A DNA stretch of 22,959 nucleotides from an uncultured Eubacteriales bacterium. GTDB taxonomy: Bacteria; Bacillota; Clostridia; Christensenellales; UBA1242. The stretch lies in contig CADBOH010000119.1 in the NCBI GenBank assembly GCA_902796285.1, forward strand, positions 1 to 22,959, given 5' to 3'. Under the pieces are notes generated by a model that was not told the DNA's origin, did not search any database, and saw nothing but the letters and a program-made list of their open reading frames with translations. This document shows, piece by piece, positions 14,657 to 21,646 of this stretch; within the stretch, counting starts at the first letter, position 1, and the number at the start of each line of letters is the position of its first letter. The position numbers and the translations under genes are program-made.

Positions 14657-16207
14657 TTAAAAGATTTTATCCGTTCGATTAAGTTCCAGCAAAACTTGTG
14701 CTGTTGCATATGCATCATTAAATGCCCTATGTGCATCTTCAAGAACAAGCCCAAGCGCTTTTACAACAGTACCTAGCTTATAATTTGTAGTTCTAAGTTT
14801 TGAGTGTCTTGCCACATTTATGGTATCAACAATTTCGTTAGTAAATTCAATACCTATTTCTTCTGCCACCTTTTTAACAAACTTCATATCAAAATTGATA
14901 ATATTGTATCCACTTATAACACAACCATTGCACCAATCATAAAAGTCCATTATTACATCCTCAATATTGGGTGCTCCAACAAGCATTTCATTTGTAATAT
15001 GAGTTAGTTCTTGCACTTCCTTTGGTATAGGCTCTTTAGTATGAGCAAAACTTGCAAATCTTTCTGTTACTTCACCATATTCAATTTTTACAGCTCCTAT
15101 TTCTGTGATCTCACAAGTTTCTGCATCAAGCCCAGTGGTCTCTAGGTCAAATACAACTATTTTGTTGTTTTTAATAAAGTCATTATACTCTGGTTTTTTA
15201 TCAAACAAGTTAGATTGAGTTGATCTAGGCAGCATATCAATACACACAACTTTTTTGTGTTTTAAATTTAATTGTTGCTTTTCATCGTTATCCTGAATAC
15301 TCTCGCTAAATGGTGCCGCTTTAAATAGTTTTCTTATATAATATGTAAGCTTTCCATTTAAACCTGTTCTAATATCGCCAACGCACAACAACATTGACAA
15401 TTCTTCTAGATTCTCTAGGTCTTTTTCATGTGTTTTTGAGCAGAAATAAACACATTCGATTTCACCACTTTCGTCAACAAGTGAAAATGTATACAGTGAT
15501 TTTTCTTCTCCGGCACGTTTACCTTTTTTCATAATAAAAGTTTTTTTATTTTTATTTTTTAAAATACCCGATAATATCACAGACGCTTTTTGAGATTTTA
15601 TATCTCCAATATATTCAGGCATCGGTATAATATCATTGCCAATAATCCTTTTTTCAATACTTACCTTATAGCGCTTTGTTTTTGAACTGATTGGTAAAAT
15701 ATCATCGCACTCAATTTCTTCAGGTAATGTTTCCTCATTTCTAACAATAGCAATACTAATGTTTGCTATATATAGTCTTTCAAGCCACGAGTATAGCTCT
15801 CCTTTAAGCTCGTTTTCATCTAATAACGAAGCAACATCTTGATTTAAATTTATCTTAATATCAACATTTCGCCCAACACTTGAAGAAGAAATATTTTCTA
15901 GACTTATATAAGGCAGAAGGCCTTTTTTGTTTTCCTTAAAAAATTCTACTATATCAGCAACAATAAGCTTTTCATCCAAATAACTTTTTTTAAACTTAAC
16001 CTTAATTTTTCCACGAATAGAAAAAAGTTTTTGGATAAAATTTTCAATGGACTTTTGGTCTGCTTCGCTAATATCATCTACATCATAAGGATATAAAAAT
16101 GTTACTGTGCATAAAGAAGCATATCTATCGTAAATTATATTCAAAAACTTAAGATAATCATATTTATTATTAAATTCTTTATTAATTTTTTCAACTAAAT
16201 TTATCAT
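14657..16207 (-). CDS. PolC-derived protein with N-terminal, OB and 3'-5' exonuclease domains but no polymerase
   Basis: A 516-residue protein occupying the polC position after rseP but only about a third of PolC length. Residues 1-150 resemble the PolC N-terminal region, 205-300 form an OB-like domain (VILSGILKNKN, YTFSLVDESGEIECVYF, VGDIR), and 348-516 are a DEDDh exonuclease with VVFDLETTGL (Asp354, Glu356), YNIINFD (Asp440) and HRAFND (His493, Asp498), all catalytic residues kept. The PHP domain is missing: HKKVVCIDMLPRST at 317-330 aligns with the PHP start of PolC, then the sequence jumps to the exonuclease. The QSNLF peptide at 331-335 resembles a sliding-clamp motif. It stops cleanly at TAA, with no polymerase remnant in the 77 bases before rimP. 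No Shine-Dalgarno precedes the ATG. I infer a free-standing exonuclease or proofreading factor. Confidence 0.88.
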   Translation of the reverse strand: MINLVEKINKEFNNKYDYLKFLNIIYDRYASLCTVTFLYPYDVDDISEADQKSIENFIQKLFSIRGKIKVKFKKSYLDEKLIVADIVEFFKENKKGLLPYISLENISSSSVGRNVDIKINLNQDVASLLDENELKGELYSWLERLYIANISIAIVRNEETLPEEIECDDILPISSKTKRYKVSIEKRIIGNDIIPMPEYIGDIKSQKASVILSGILKNKNKKTFIMKKGKRAGEEKSLYTFSLVDESGEIECVYFCSKTHEKDLENLEELSMLLCVGDIRTGLNGKLTYYIRKLFKAAPFSESIQDNDEKQQLNLKHKKVVCIDMLPRSTQSNLFDKKPEYNDFIKNNKIVVFDLETTGLDAETCEITEIGAVKIEYGEVTERFASFAHTKEPIPKEVQELTHITNEMLVGAPNIEDVIMDFYDWCNGCVISGYNIINFDMKFVKKVAEEIGIEFTNEIVDTINVARHSKLRTTNYKLGTVVKALGLVLEDAHRAFNDAYATAQVLLELNRTDKIF

Positions 16208-16213
16208 AAGTAT

Positions 16214-16242
16214 ATTTTATAACACAAAATGTAAAATGTCAA
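16214..16242 (-). promoter_or_regulatory. Predicted sigma-A promoter for the PolC-like gene, giving a leaderless mRNA
   Basis: Minus-strand TTGACA (16237-16242, within the rseP 3' end), 17 bases, then TAAAAT (16214-16219), with only ATACTT before the ATG at 16207, so the expected start is the A of the ATG. An alternative register uses extended -10 TGTTATAAA (16216-16224) with a 15-base spacer and gives a 2-base leader. No ribosome binding site is present in either case. Confidence 0.65.
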
Positions 16243-17395
16243 TTATAATCACCGCTCCAAGCAAAACTAACAATCCAATTGTGTGAATCATGTTTTCAAC
16301 TTCACGCTTTATAGGTTTTTTTCTCACTGCTTCTATCGATGTAAATAGCACATGTGCACCATCCAGCGCAGGAATAGGCAGAAGATTAAATATTGCAAGG
16401 TTTGCAGAAATTAATGGCAGTAATATAAGAAGATTTTCCATATTTTGCTGTGTATAAGTTGCAATTGTAGTAATAGTTGTAATTGGCCCACCAATGGCAG
16501 TAATTGGCAACTGGAATGTAATTAAGAGCCACAAACTCTTCAATACAACCCATCCCATACCAAATGAAAATGGAACCGCCCTTTCTAAGCCCTCTACAAA
16601 TGAGTGAACATATGCAGATGCATTTACATTAAAATAGTATCTATAAAATGTTTCACCAGTAGGATTGTTGTCCTTATCATACTCATCTATTTTTACTTGA
16701 TAAAAACCAAGCTCCACATTTTTATATTCGCCATTTCTTCTCACAATTGCATTAAAATTATCAAAATTTAAAAATGCACTTTCTTCATCAAATGCGTCAC
16801 CATCTCTTTCTTTTGAAGATGAAATGTAGGTTTTTAATTTAGATAGCTGCGCAGAAATCAATTCATTATAATTTTTACCATAAGCAAAATCAATTTTTTC
16901 ACCATTTATTGATATTATTACATCACCAGGTTCAAGTGTATTTGCAGTATCAAAGTTTGTTAAATTGTTACTATCACTTGACACATGTGTAATGCTAGTT
17001 GAATCAAAAGCAACACTATCAACTTTTGGTATATCATAACCAACTGTGCAAAGTAGTATTAGTGAAAAGATGATTGCAGCTGCAAAATTAAAGGTTACAC
17101 CAGCCAAGAAAACCAAAATTCTTTTCCATGGCTTTTGATTTGTGAATGCATCTTTTGCATCAACATTTGTTTCATCTTCACCAGCAAACGCACAGTAACC
17201 ACCAAGTGGAAACAGTCTTAATGATATTAACTCTCCCCTTTTATTTTTACGAGAAATGAGGGCTTTCCCAAACCCTACAGAAAACTCAGTAATTTTAAAA
17301 TTTAACATTCTACCAACAACATAATGCCCAAATTCATGTATTAAAACCATAAACAAGAGTATCACAATTGCAAGAACTACATAGAGAACTATCAT
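16217..17395 (-). CDS. rseP: RseP-type site-2 (M50) zinc metalloprotease
   Basis: A 392-residue intramembrane protease of the RseP/RasP group, which cuts anti-sigma factors and leftover signal peptides within the membrane. The first helix carries HEFGH (20-24); the second metal motif is NLLPIPALDGAH (337-348, Asp345). FPLGGYCAFAGEDE (about 62-75) is the usual conserved turn. A PDZ domain lies between, with LEPGDVIISINGEKI near 154-168. There are four membrane segments: about 3-25, 95-118, 325-345 and 368-392. The PDZ region holds an Asp/Ser-rich insertion near 190-240. The gene follows cdsA with 24 bases between; dxr, which usually separates them, is absent. Confidence 0.95.
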   Translation of the reverse strand: MIVLYVVLAIVILLFMVLIHEFGHYVVGRMLNFKITEFSVGFGKALISRKNKRGELISLRLFPLGGYCAFAGEDETNVDAKDAFTNQKPWKRILVFLAGVTFNFAAAIIFSLILLCTVGYDIPKVDSVAFDSTSITHVSSDSNNLTNFDTANTLEPGDVIISINGEKIDFAYGKNYNELISAQLSKLKTYISSSKERDGDAFDEESAFLNFDNFNAIVRRNGEYKNVELGFYQVKIDEYDKDNNPTGETFYRYYFNVNASAYVHSFVEGLERAVPFSFGMGWVVLKSLWLLITFQLPITAIGGPITTITTIATYTQQNMENLLILLPLISANLAIFNLLPIPALDGAHVLFTSIEAVRKKPIKREVENMIHTIGLLVLLGAVIIIDILHFVL

Positions 17396-17419
17396 TTAAT
17401 CTCCAATATAAGTATTCTA

Positions 17420-18388
17420 CTAAATCAAAGCAAAAATTATACTAAATGCCATAAATAAAAATGGTGCAACAAACACATAAGAATCAAATCTATCTAACAT
17501 GCCACCATGTCCAGGCAAGAAACTACCTGAATCCTTGACTCCAGCACGTCTTTTAAGATAACTCTCAAAAAGATCACCAAGTTGGCAAATAATTGAGCCA
17601 ATTGCAGAAATAATGATAACCTTCCAAACATTTATGCCAACAGATGAGAACATAAGCGCCATTGATGGAATAGCATTAAAAATAAAATAAACTACAACAG
17701 AAAGCAAAATAGCAAATGCAAAGCCACCAACCGCACCACTTATTGTCTTGTTTGGGCTAACTTTTGGTGCAAGTTTTTTGCCACCAAAAATATTGCCTAC
17801 AATATATGCAAATGTATCCGTAAAAATTGGAATTAACAGTGCAAACAACATAAGATAGAATGAAAGCCATCCATTTTGCCCAACTATACCAGCAAATGAG
17901 CCTGTCATATCTTCAAAGTGATTTATTAAAGATAAAAACAAAATCAAAAATGCTGGATAAACAAATATAATTGCAGTATTTAAGGCTTTATTAAGTGAAT
18001 ATTTCATAACAGACTGGTTGTCCAAATTCTTTGTTTTAATTTCATTTAATGTGGTTTTATATGTGAGTAATGGTATAACAAAAGTTACACCAAAACATAA
18101 CACAATAAACATTGCCGTAATGCCAATTGTAAATAAAACGCCAAGGTTTTGGTCACCATTTACGCAAATCAGCATAATCACCATTGCAACAATAGGAAAT
18201 GCTGTTGCCATAATTTTATCGTTGTTTCTACCCATTTTTGTGAACATTTTTGATAGTTCAAAAGAAGAAACACAAGCAATTGCTAAAATTATTGCGTCAA
18301 AAAAGTAATTGCTAACAAAAATTTTTAAAATAAATCCTAACGCTAAAACAAAAACAATGCCAAGTGAAGTTAGCAATCTCGTTTTCAT
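17420..18388 (-). CDS. cdsA: Phosphatidate cytidylyltransferase (CDP-diacylglycerol synthase)
   Basis: A 322-residue polytopic membrane enzyme making CDP-diacylglycerol from phosphatidate and CTP, the branch point of phospholipid synthesis. The family signature occupies about residues 276-301 with KRRAGVKDSGSFLPGHGG and the metal-binding DRFDS after it. A second conserved part, IFTDTFAYIVGNIFGGKKL and SPNKTISGAVGG, is near 188-220. Eight or so hydrophobic helices are visible. At 322 residues it is longer than the common 260-280, mostly through a hydrophilic loop around 110-135. The ATG overlaps the uppS stop as ATGA. A membrane enzyme with no missing key residue. Confidence 0.96.
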   Translation of the reverse strand: MKTRLLTSLGIVFVLALGFILKIFVSNYFFDAIILAIACVSSFELSKMFTKMGRNNDKIMATAFPIVAMVIMLICVNGDQNLGVLFTIGITAMFIVLCFGVTFVIPLLTYKTTLNEIKTKNLDNQSVMKYSLNKALNTAIIFVYPAFLILFLSLINHFEDMTGSFAGIVGQNGWLSFYLMLFALLIPIFTDTFAYIVGNIFGGKKLAPKVSPNKTISGAVGGFAFAILLSVVVYFIFNAIPSMALMFSSVGINVWKVIIISAIGSIICQLGDLFESYLKRRAGVKDSGSFLPGHGGMLDRFDSYVFVAPFLFMAFSIIFALI

Positions 18389-19086
18389 TTTACACCTCCA
18401 TATTTTCTCTCTCGTTTTTCATATGCCTCTAAGCACTTTTTTACTTCTTTTTCATTAAATTCTGGCCAATAAGTGGTTGGAAAATACAATTCACTATAAG
18501 CAAGTTGATAAAGTAAAAAGTTTGACAATCGCTCTTCTCCACTTGTTCTAACAATTAAATCTGGATCGGGCAACATTTTAGTATCAAGAAAGCTCGCAAA
18601 TTCCTTTTCCGTTATCTTCTCAACACCACTTTGAATAACTTTATTTACTGCCCTTACAATTTCATCACGTCCACCATAATTAAGTGCTATCGTTACAACC
18701 AAAGTATCATCAAAGTCCTTGGTTCTTTCTATCGTATCAATAAGCGCAGTCCTTAAATCATCTGGGAATGGATCCAATACTCCAATTACATTAAACTTAA
18801 TTTTCTTTTTAATGAAAAAATTATCTTTTTTTGCTATATATTTTTTAAGCAAATTAAAAATTCCATCCACCTCTTTTTTATCTCTCTTCCAATTTTCTGT
18901 TGAAAAAGCATAAAAAGTAGCATATTTAATGTTTAATTTTTTACATGCCAAAATAGTTCTTTTGAGCGCCATTACACCCTCTGCGTGACCAGCAAGTCGT
19001 GGCAAACCTCTTTTGTTTGCCCATCTACCGTTACCGTCCATAATAAATGCAATGTGCTCAGGAATTTTTTTATATACTGTTGACAT
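18385..19086 (-). CDS. uppS: Undecaprenyl diphosphate synthase (isoprenyl transferase)
   Basis: A 233-residue cis-prenyltransferase that elongates farnesyl-PP with isopentenyl-PP to undecaprenyl-PP, the lipid carrier for the cell wall. Motifs are HIAFIMDGNGRWANKRGLPR (11-30, catalytic Asp17), GHAEG (33-37), YATFYAFSTENWKR (about 55-68), LNYGGRDEIVRA (about 142-153) and the PDPDLIVRTSGEERLSNFLL region (about 180-199) with LYFPTTYWPEF near the end. The ATG at 19086 follows GAGGGGTGATC; a GTG two codons before would overlap the site. It lies downstream of frr and is coupled to cdsA. Confidence 0.97.
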   Translation of the reverse strand: MSTVYKKIPEHIAFIMDGNGRWANKRGLPRLAGHAEGVMALKRTILACKKLNIKYATFYAFSTENWKRDKKEVDGIFNLLKKYIAKKDNFFIKKKIKFNVIGVLDPFPDDLRTALIDTIERTKDFDDTLVVTIALNYGGRDEIVRAVNKVIQSGVEKITEKEFASFLDTKMLPDPDLIVRTSGEERLSNFLLYQLAYSELYFPTTYWPEFNEKEVKKCLEAYEKRERKYGGVK

Positions 19087-19113
19087 GATCACCCCTCAAT
19101 AAAAGAATAATAG

Positions 19114-19680
19114 TTATACTTCCATAATCTCTTTTTCTTTTGTTTTGCAGTTTTCATCAACCTTTTCACAAGCTTTATCTATAAGTTTTTGAATTTCATC
19201 TTCACCGGCTGCTTGTTCATCTTCTGAAATTTCACCATTTTTTTGAAGATCTTTAAGCATATCCATAGCATCTCTTCTTGCGCCTCTAACTGCTACTTTT
19301 GTGTCTTCTGCAATCTTTTTAATTGTTTTTACAATTTCTTTACGGCGTTCCTCTGTAAGCATAGGGAAAATAAGTCTTATTATTTTTCCATCTTCATTTG
19401 GTGTTACACCAAGATCTGCAGCAGAAATTGCCTTTGATACATTTTTCATTTGTGATTGATCCCAAACAGAAATTGCAAGAATTCTAGCCTCAGGAACAGT
19501 TATGCTTGCCATATTTTTGATTGGAGTTGGAACACCATAGTAATCAATCATAACTCTATCTAAAATATGTGGATTTGCTCTTCCTGCACGGATAACAAGA
19601 TATTCATTTAATTGGTGATTAATCGCCTTATCAATTTCTTCCTGACATGCAAGTTCAATCTCTTCTATCATTTCGTTCAT
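19114..19680 (-). CDS. frr: Ribosome recycling factor
   Basis: A 188-residue ribosome recycling factor of normal size, which with EF-G splits the post-termination ribosome. Conserved parts include VIRAGRANPHILDRVMIDYYG (29-49), SITVPEARILAISVWDQSQM (59-78), GVTPNEDGKIIRLIFPMLTEERRKE (90-114) and VRGARRDAMDML (about 131-142). AAGGAG lies six bases before the ATG. pyrH normally sits immediately upstream; here a terminator and a predicted promoter take that place, so frr starts its own transcript with uppS-cdsA-rseP. Confidence 0.97.
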   Translation of the reverse strand: MNEMIEEIELACQEEIDKAINHQLNEYLVIRAGRANPHILDRVMIDYYGVPTPIKNMASITVPEARILAISVWDQSQMKNVSKAISAADLGVTPNEDGKIIRLIFPMLTEERRKEIVKTIKKIAEDTKVAVRGARRDAMDMLKDLQKNGEISEDEQAAGEDEIQKLIDKACEKVDENCKTKEKEIMEV

Positions 19681-19698
19681 AATATTCTCCTTGCAAAT

Positions 19699-19727
19699 AT
19701 TTTACTATAAAGAGTTGATTTTTGCAA
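19699..19727 (-). promoter_or_regulatory. Predicted sigma-A promoter for frr-uppS-cdsA-rseP
   Basis: Minus-strand TTGCAA (19722-19727), 17 bases, TAAAAT (19699-19704). The expected start near 19692 would leave a leader of about 12 bases starting at the AAGGAG site. A second TATAAT at 19762-19767 has no good -35 partner. Confidence 0.5.
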
Positions 19728-19797
19728 ATGTTTTAACGATAATACACTATAAATCTTATGCATTATAAAATATTTTTATAACTTTAATTATTAAAGC

Positions 19798-19825
19798 AAA
19801 AAAAGATGGGCTTACCCATCTTTTT
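19798..19825 (-). terminator. Rho-independent terminator after tsf
   Basis: Minus-strand AAAAAGATGGG, a TAAG loop and CCCATCTTTTTTT form a perfect 11-bp stem followed by Ts (plus-strand A 19798-19804). The stem overlaps the tsf stop codon. It closes the rpsB-tsf operon. Confidence 0.93.
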
Positions 19826-20480
19826 AGTTGTTTCCTCTCATTTGCTTTTCAACTTCCTCAGCGAGGTTATCGTTACGTTTTTCAAGACCTTCACCCATCT
19901 CAAATCTAACAAATCTTCTAATAGAGATTTTTTCTCCAATTTGAAGAATTTTTTCATTAAGATATTGTGTTATTGTAAGGCTTGGATCTTTAACGAAAGT
20001 TTGCTCCATAAGACAAACGTCTTGATAGAATTTTTTAACTCTCCCTTCAATCATTTTGTCTACGATTTGTGCAGGTTTCCCTTCGTTAAGAGCTTGGTTT
20101 CTAAGAATTTCCTTCTCTTGTTCAAGTTCTTCAGCTGGAACTTCTTCAACTCTAACATATTTTGGTGCTGCTGCAGCGATTTGAAGAGCAACATCATGTC
20201 CAATAGCTTGGAACGCTTCTGTTTTAGCAACGAAGTCAGTTTCGCAGTTGATTTCAACAAGAACGCCAATCTTTCCACCCATATGGATGTATGAAGTTAC
20301 AATACCTTCGGATGCAATTCTTGATTGTTTCTTTGCAGCAGCTGCAATTCCCTTTTCTCTAAGCCAAATGGTAGCTTTTTCGAAATCTCCATCACATTCA
20401 ACCAATGCTTTTTTGCAGTCCATCATACCTGCATTTGTTTTTGCTCTGAGTTCTGCAACGTCTTTAGCTGTAAAATTCAT
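19824..20480 (-). CDS. tsf: Translation elongation factor Ts
   Basis: A 218-residue EF-Ts of the short clostridial type, the nucleotide exchange factor of EF-Tu. The N-terminal UBA-like domain has VAELRAKTNAGMMDCKKAL (8-26), the core has WLREKGIAAAAKKQSRIASEG (39-59), YIHMGGKIGVLVEINCETDFVA (64-85, with the catalytic TDFV), and the C-terminal helix contains QIGEKISIRRFVRFEMGEGLEK (about 181-202). The ATG follows AAAGGGAG. It starts two bases after the rpsB stop and is closed by its own terminator, so pyrH is not in this operon. Confidence 0.97.
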   Translation of the reverse strand: MNFTAKDVAELRAKTNAGMMDCKKALVECDGDFEKATIWLREKGIAAAAKKQSRIASEGIVTSYIHMGGKIGVLVEINCETDFVAKTEAFQAIGHDVALQIAAAAPKYVRVEEVPAEELEQEKEILRNQALNEGKPAQIVDKMIEGRVKKFYQDVCLMEQTFVKDPSLTITQYLNEKILQIGEKISIRRFVRFEMGEGLEKRNDNLAEEVEKQMRGNN

Positions 20481-20482
20481 GA

Positions 20483-21370
20483 TTATTCTCCCTTTTTATC
20501 TGTGTTTGTTTCTTCAGTTGTTGTTTCTTCTTTTTTTACTTCAGTTTTCTTTTTTGCTGGTTTCTTTTTTGGCTTGTTAGCGCGGTTTTCTTCCCCGCCT
20601 TCAGCGATTTCAAGATTTGGTTTAGTTTCTGCTAAAACTTTTTCAAGGTCAATATCTTCTTCAACCTCTTCATCTTTCTTCATAGAAACGCCTTCTCTTG
20701 CTTCAATAACAGCATCTGCAAGCGCTGAAGCAACAAGTTTAACTGAACGAATAGCATCATCGTTTCCTGGAATAACATACTCAATTCCATCTGGATTGCC
20801 ATTAGTATCAACAAGCCCAACCATTGGGATTCCAAGTAATTTACACTCGTTAACACAAATGTGTTCGATGTTAGGGTCAACAACGAAAACTACACCTGGA
20901 AGTTCTCTCATTTCTTTGATTCCACCAAGGTTTTTTTCAAGTTTGTCTCTTTCTGCTTTAAGAAGAGTTACTTCCTTCTTAGGTAAAAGATCAAATTCTC
21001 CAACCTTTTCCATTTGGTTAAGTTTGTTAAGTCTTTCTATTCTTGACTTAATAGTCTTGAAATTTGTAAGACATCCACCAAGCCAACGTGTGTTAACATA
21101 ATACATTCCGCATCTTTCAGCTTCGTCTTTAACAGCATCTTGTGCTTGTTTTTTTGTTCCTACGAACAATACATTTTTGCCTGAAGCAACAACATCTCTT
21201 ACAAATAAGTAAGCTTTGTCTACTTGCTCAGAAGTTTGTTCTAGATTGATGATATGAATATCATTTCTTGCAGTAAAAATGTATTTTTTCATCTTAGGGT
21301 TCCATTTTCTAGTCTGGTGACCAAAATGAACGCCTGCTTCTAGAAGTTGTTTCATTGAAATAACTGACAT
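20483..21370 (-). CDS. rpsB: 30S ribosomal protein S2
   Basis: A 295-residue S2. Family features are MKQLLEAGVHFGHQTRKWNPK (6-26), VLFVGTKKQAQDAV (67-80), YYVNTRWLGGCLTNFKTI (about 90-107), PGVVFVVDPNIEHICVNEC (about 157-175) and LVDTNGNPDGIEYVIPGNDDA (about 185-205). After about residue 230 comes a charged tail of some 65 residues rich in Lys, Glu and Thr, beyond the usual end of S2 and of unknown role. I start at the ATG at 21370 because AAGGAGG lies seven bases before it; the open frame continues 17 codons upstream without conservation. The gene has a consensus promoter and a structured leader of about 164 bases. Confidence 0.97.
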   Translation of the reverse strand: MSVISMKQLLEAGVHFGHQTRKWNPKMKKYIFTARNDIHIINLEQTSEQVDKAYLFVRDVVASGKNVLFVGTKKQAQDAVKDEAERCGMYYVNTRWLGGCLTNFKTIKSRIERLNKLNQMEKVGEFDLLPKKEVTLLKAERDKLEKNLGGIKEMRELPGVVFVVDPNIEHICVNECKLLGIPMVGLVDTNGNPDGIEYVIPGNDDAIRSVKLVASALADAVIEAREGVSMKKDEEVEEDIDLEKVLAETKPNLEIAEGGEENRANKPKKKPAKKKTEVKKEETTTEETNTDKKGE

Positions 21371-21534
21371 TTTTTCTTCCTCCTTTTGTTTTTGTCCTTC
21401 CTTATAGTTTTCAAGCTCCAAATTGCGACCTCAGATTAAAAATCTTTTAAGTTATGACAATATATTTGTGCGCCATAACAAGTTTTAGGCAACTGCAACT
21501 GAATATTCTATAAGTGCATATTTGTCCAATGACG
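21371..21534 (-). promoter_or_regulatory. Structured 5' leader of rpsB-tsf
   Basis: The predicted start is near 21534, so the leader is about 164 bases, far longer than those of the other promoters in the window. It contains GTTATG (21474-21479) pairing with CATAAC (21451-21456), with inner ACAA/TTGT (21466-21469 and 21457-21460), then AGATT/AATCT further down (about 21431-21444), and ends with AAGGAGG. The form suggests autoregulation by S2, which is known for rpsB leaders in other bacteria, but I do not recognise a named RNA family. Confidence 0.5.
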
Positions 21535-21540
21535 AGTTAA

Positions 21541-21569
21541 ATTATAACATAACAATATTTTTTTGTCAA
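21541..21569 (-). promoter_or_regulatory. Consensus sigma-A promoter for rpsB-tsf
   Basis: Minus-strand TTGACA (21564-21569), exactly 17 bases, TATAAT (21541-21546), both hexamers perfect, with TGT before the -10. This is the strongest promoter visible in the window. Confidence 0.9.
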
Positions 21570-21605
21570 TCATTTTCATATATTTAATTATATTATTATT
21601 AAATG

Positions 21606-21646
21606 CAACAAAAAAGATGAGGCTATTTTGCCACATCTTTTTGTTG
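21606..21646 (-). terminator. Rho-independent terminator after secF
   Basis: Minus-strand CAACAAAAAGATGTGGC and GCCTCATCTTTTTTGTTG form a 17-bp stem with one mismatch/bulge and a 6-base loop, with six Ts in the 3' arm. The secF TAG stop lies in the hairpin. It separates the secDF transcript from rpsB. Confidence 0.85.

Noticed and set aside
19762..19767. A TATAAT upstream of frr
   Set aside because: No acceptable -35 hexamer lies 16-18 bases upstream; the TTGCAA-17-TAAAAT pair at 19699-19727 is the better candidate.
19806..20294. A 162-residue plus-strand open frame opposite tsf
   Set aside because: Antisense shadow of tsf starting inside its terminator; Phe/Asn/Ser-rich and without a recognisable motif or start site.
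20325..21101. A 258-residue open frame on the plus strand, Ser- and Phe-rich, opposite rpsB and tsf
   Set aside because: It lies wholly antisense to rpsB and the tsf start, has no family resemblance, no ribosome binding site, and its Ser/Phe-rich composition is what the complement of Lys/Glu-rich coding sequence gives.
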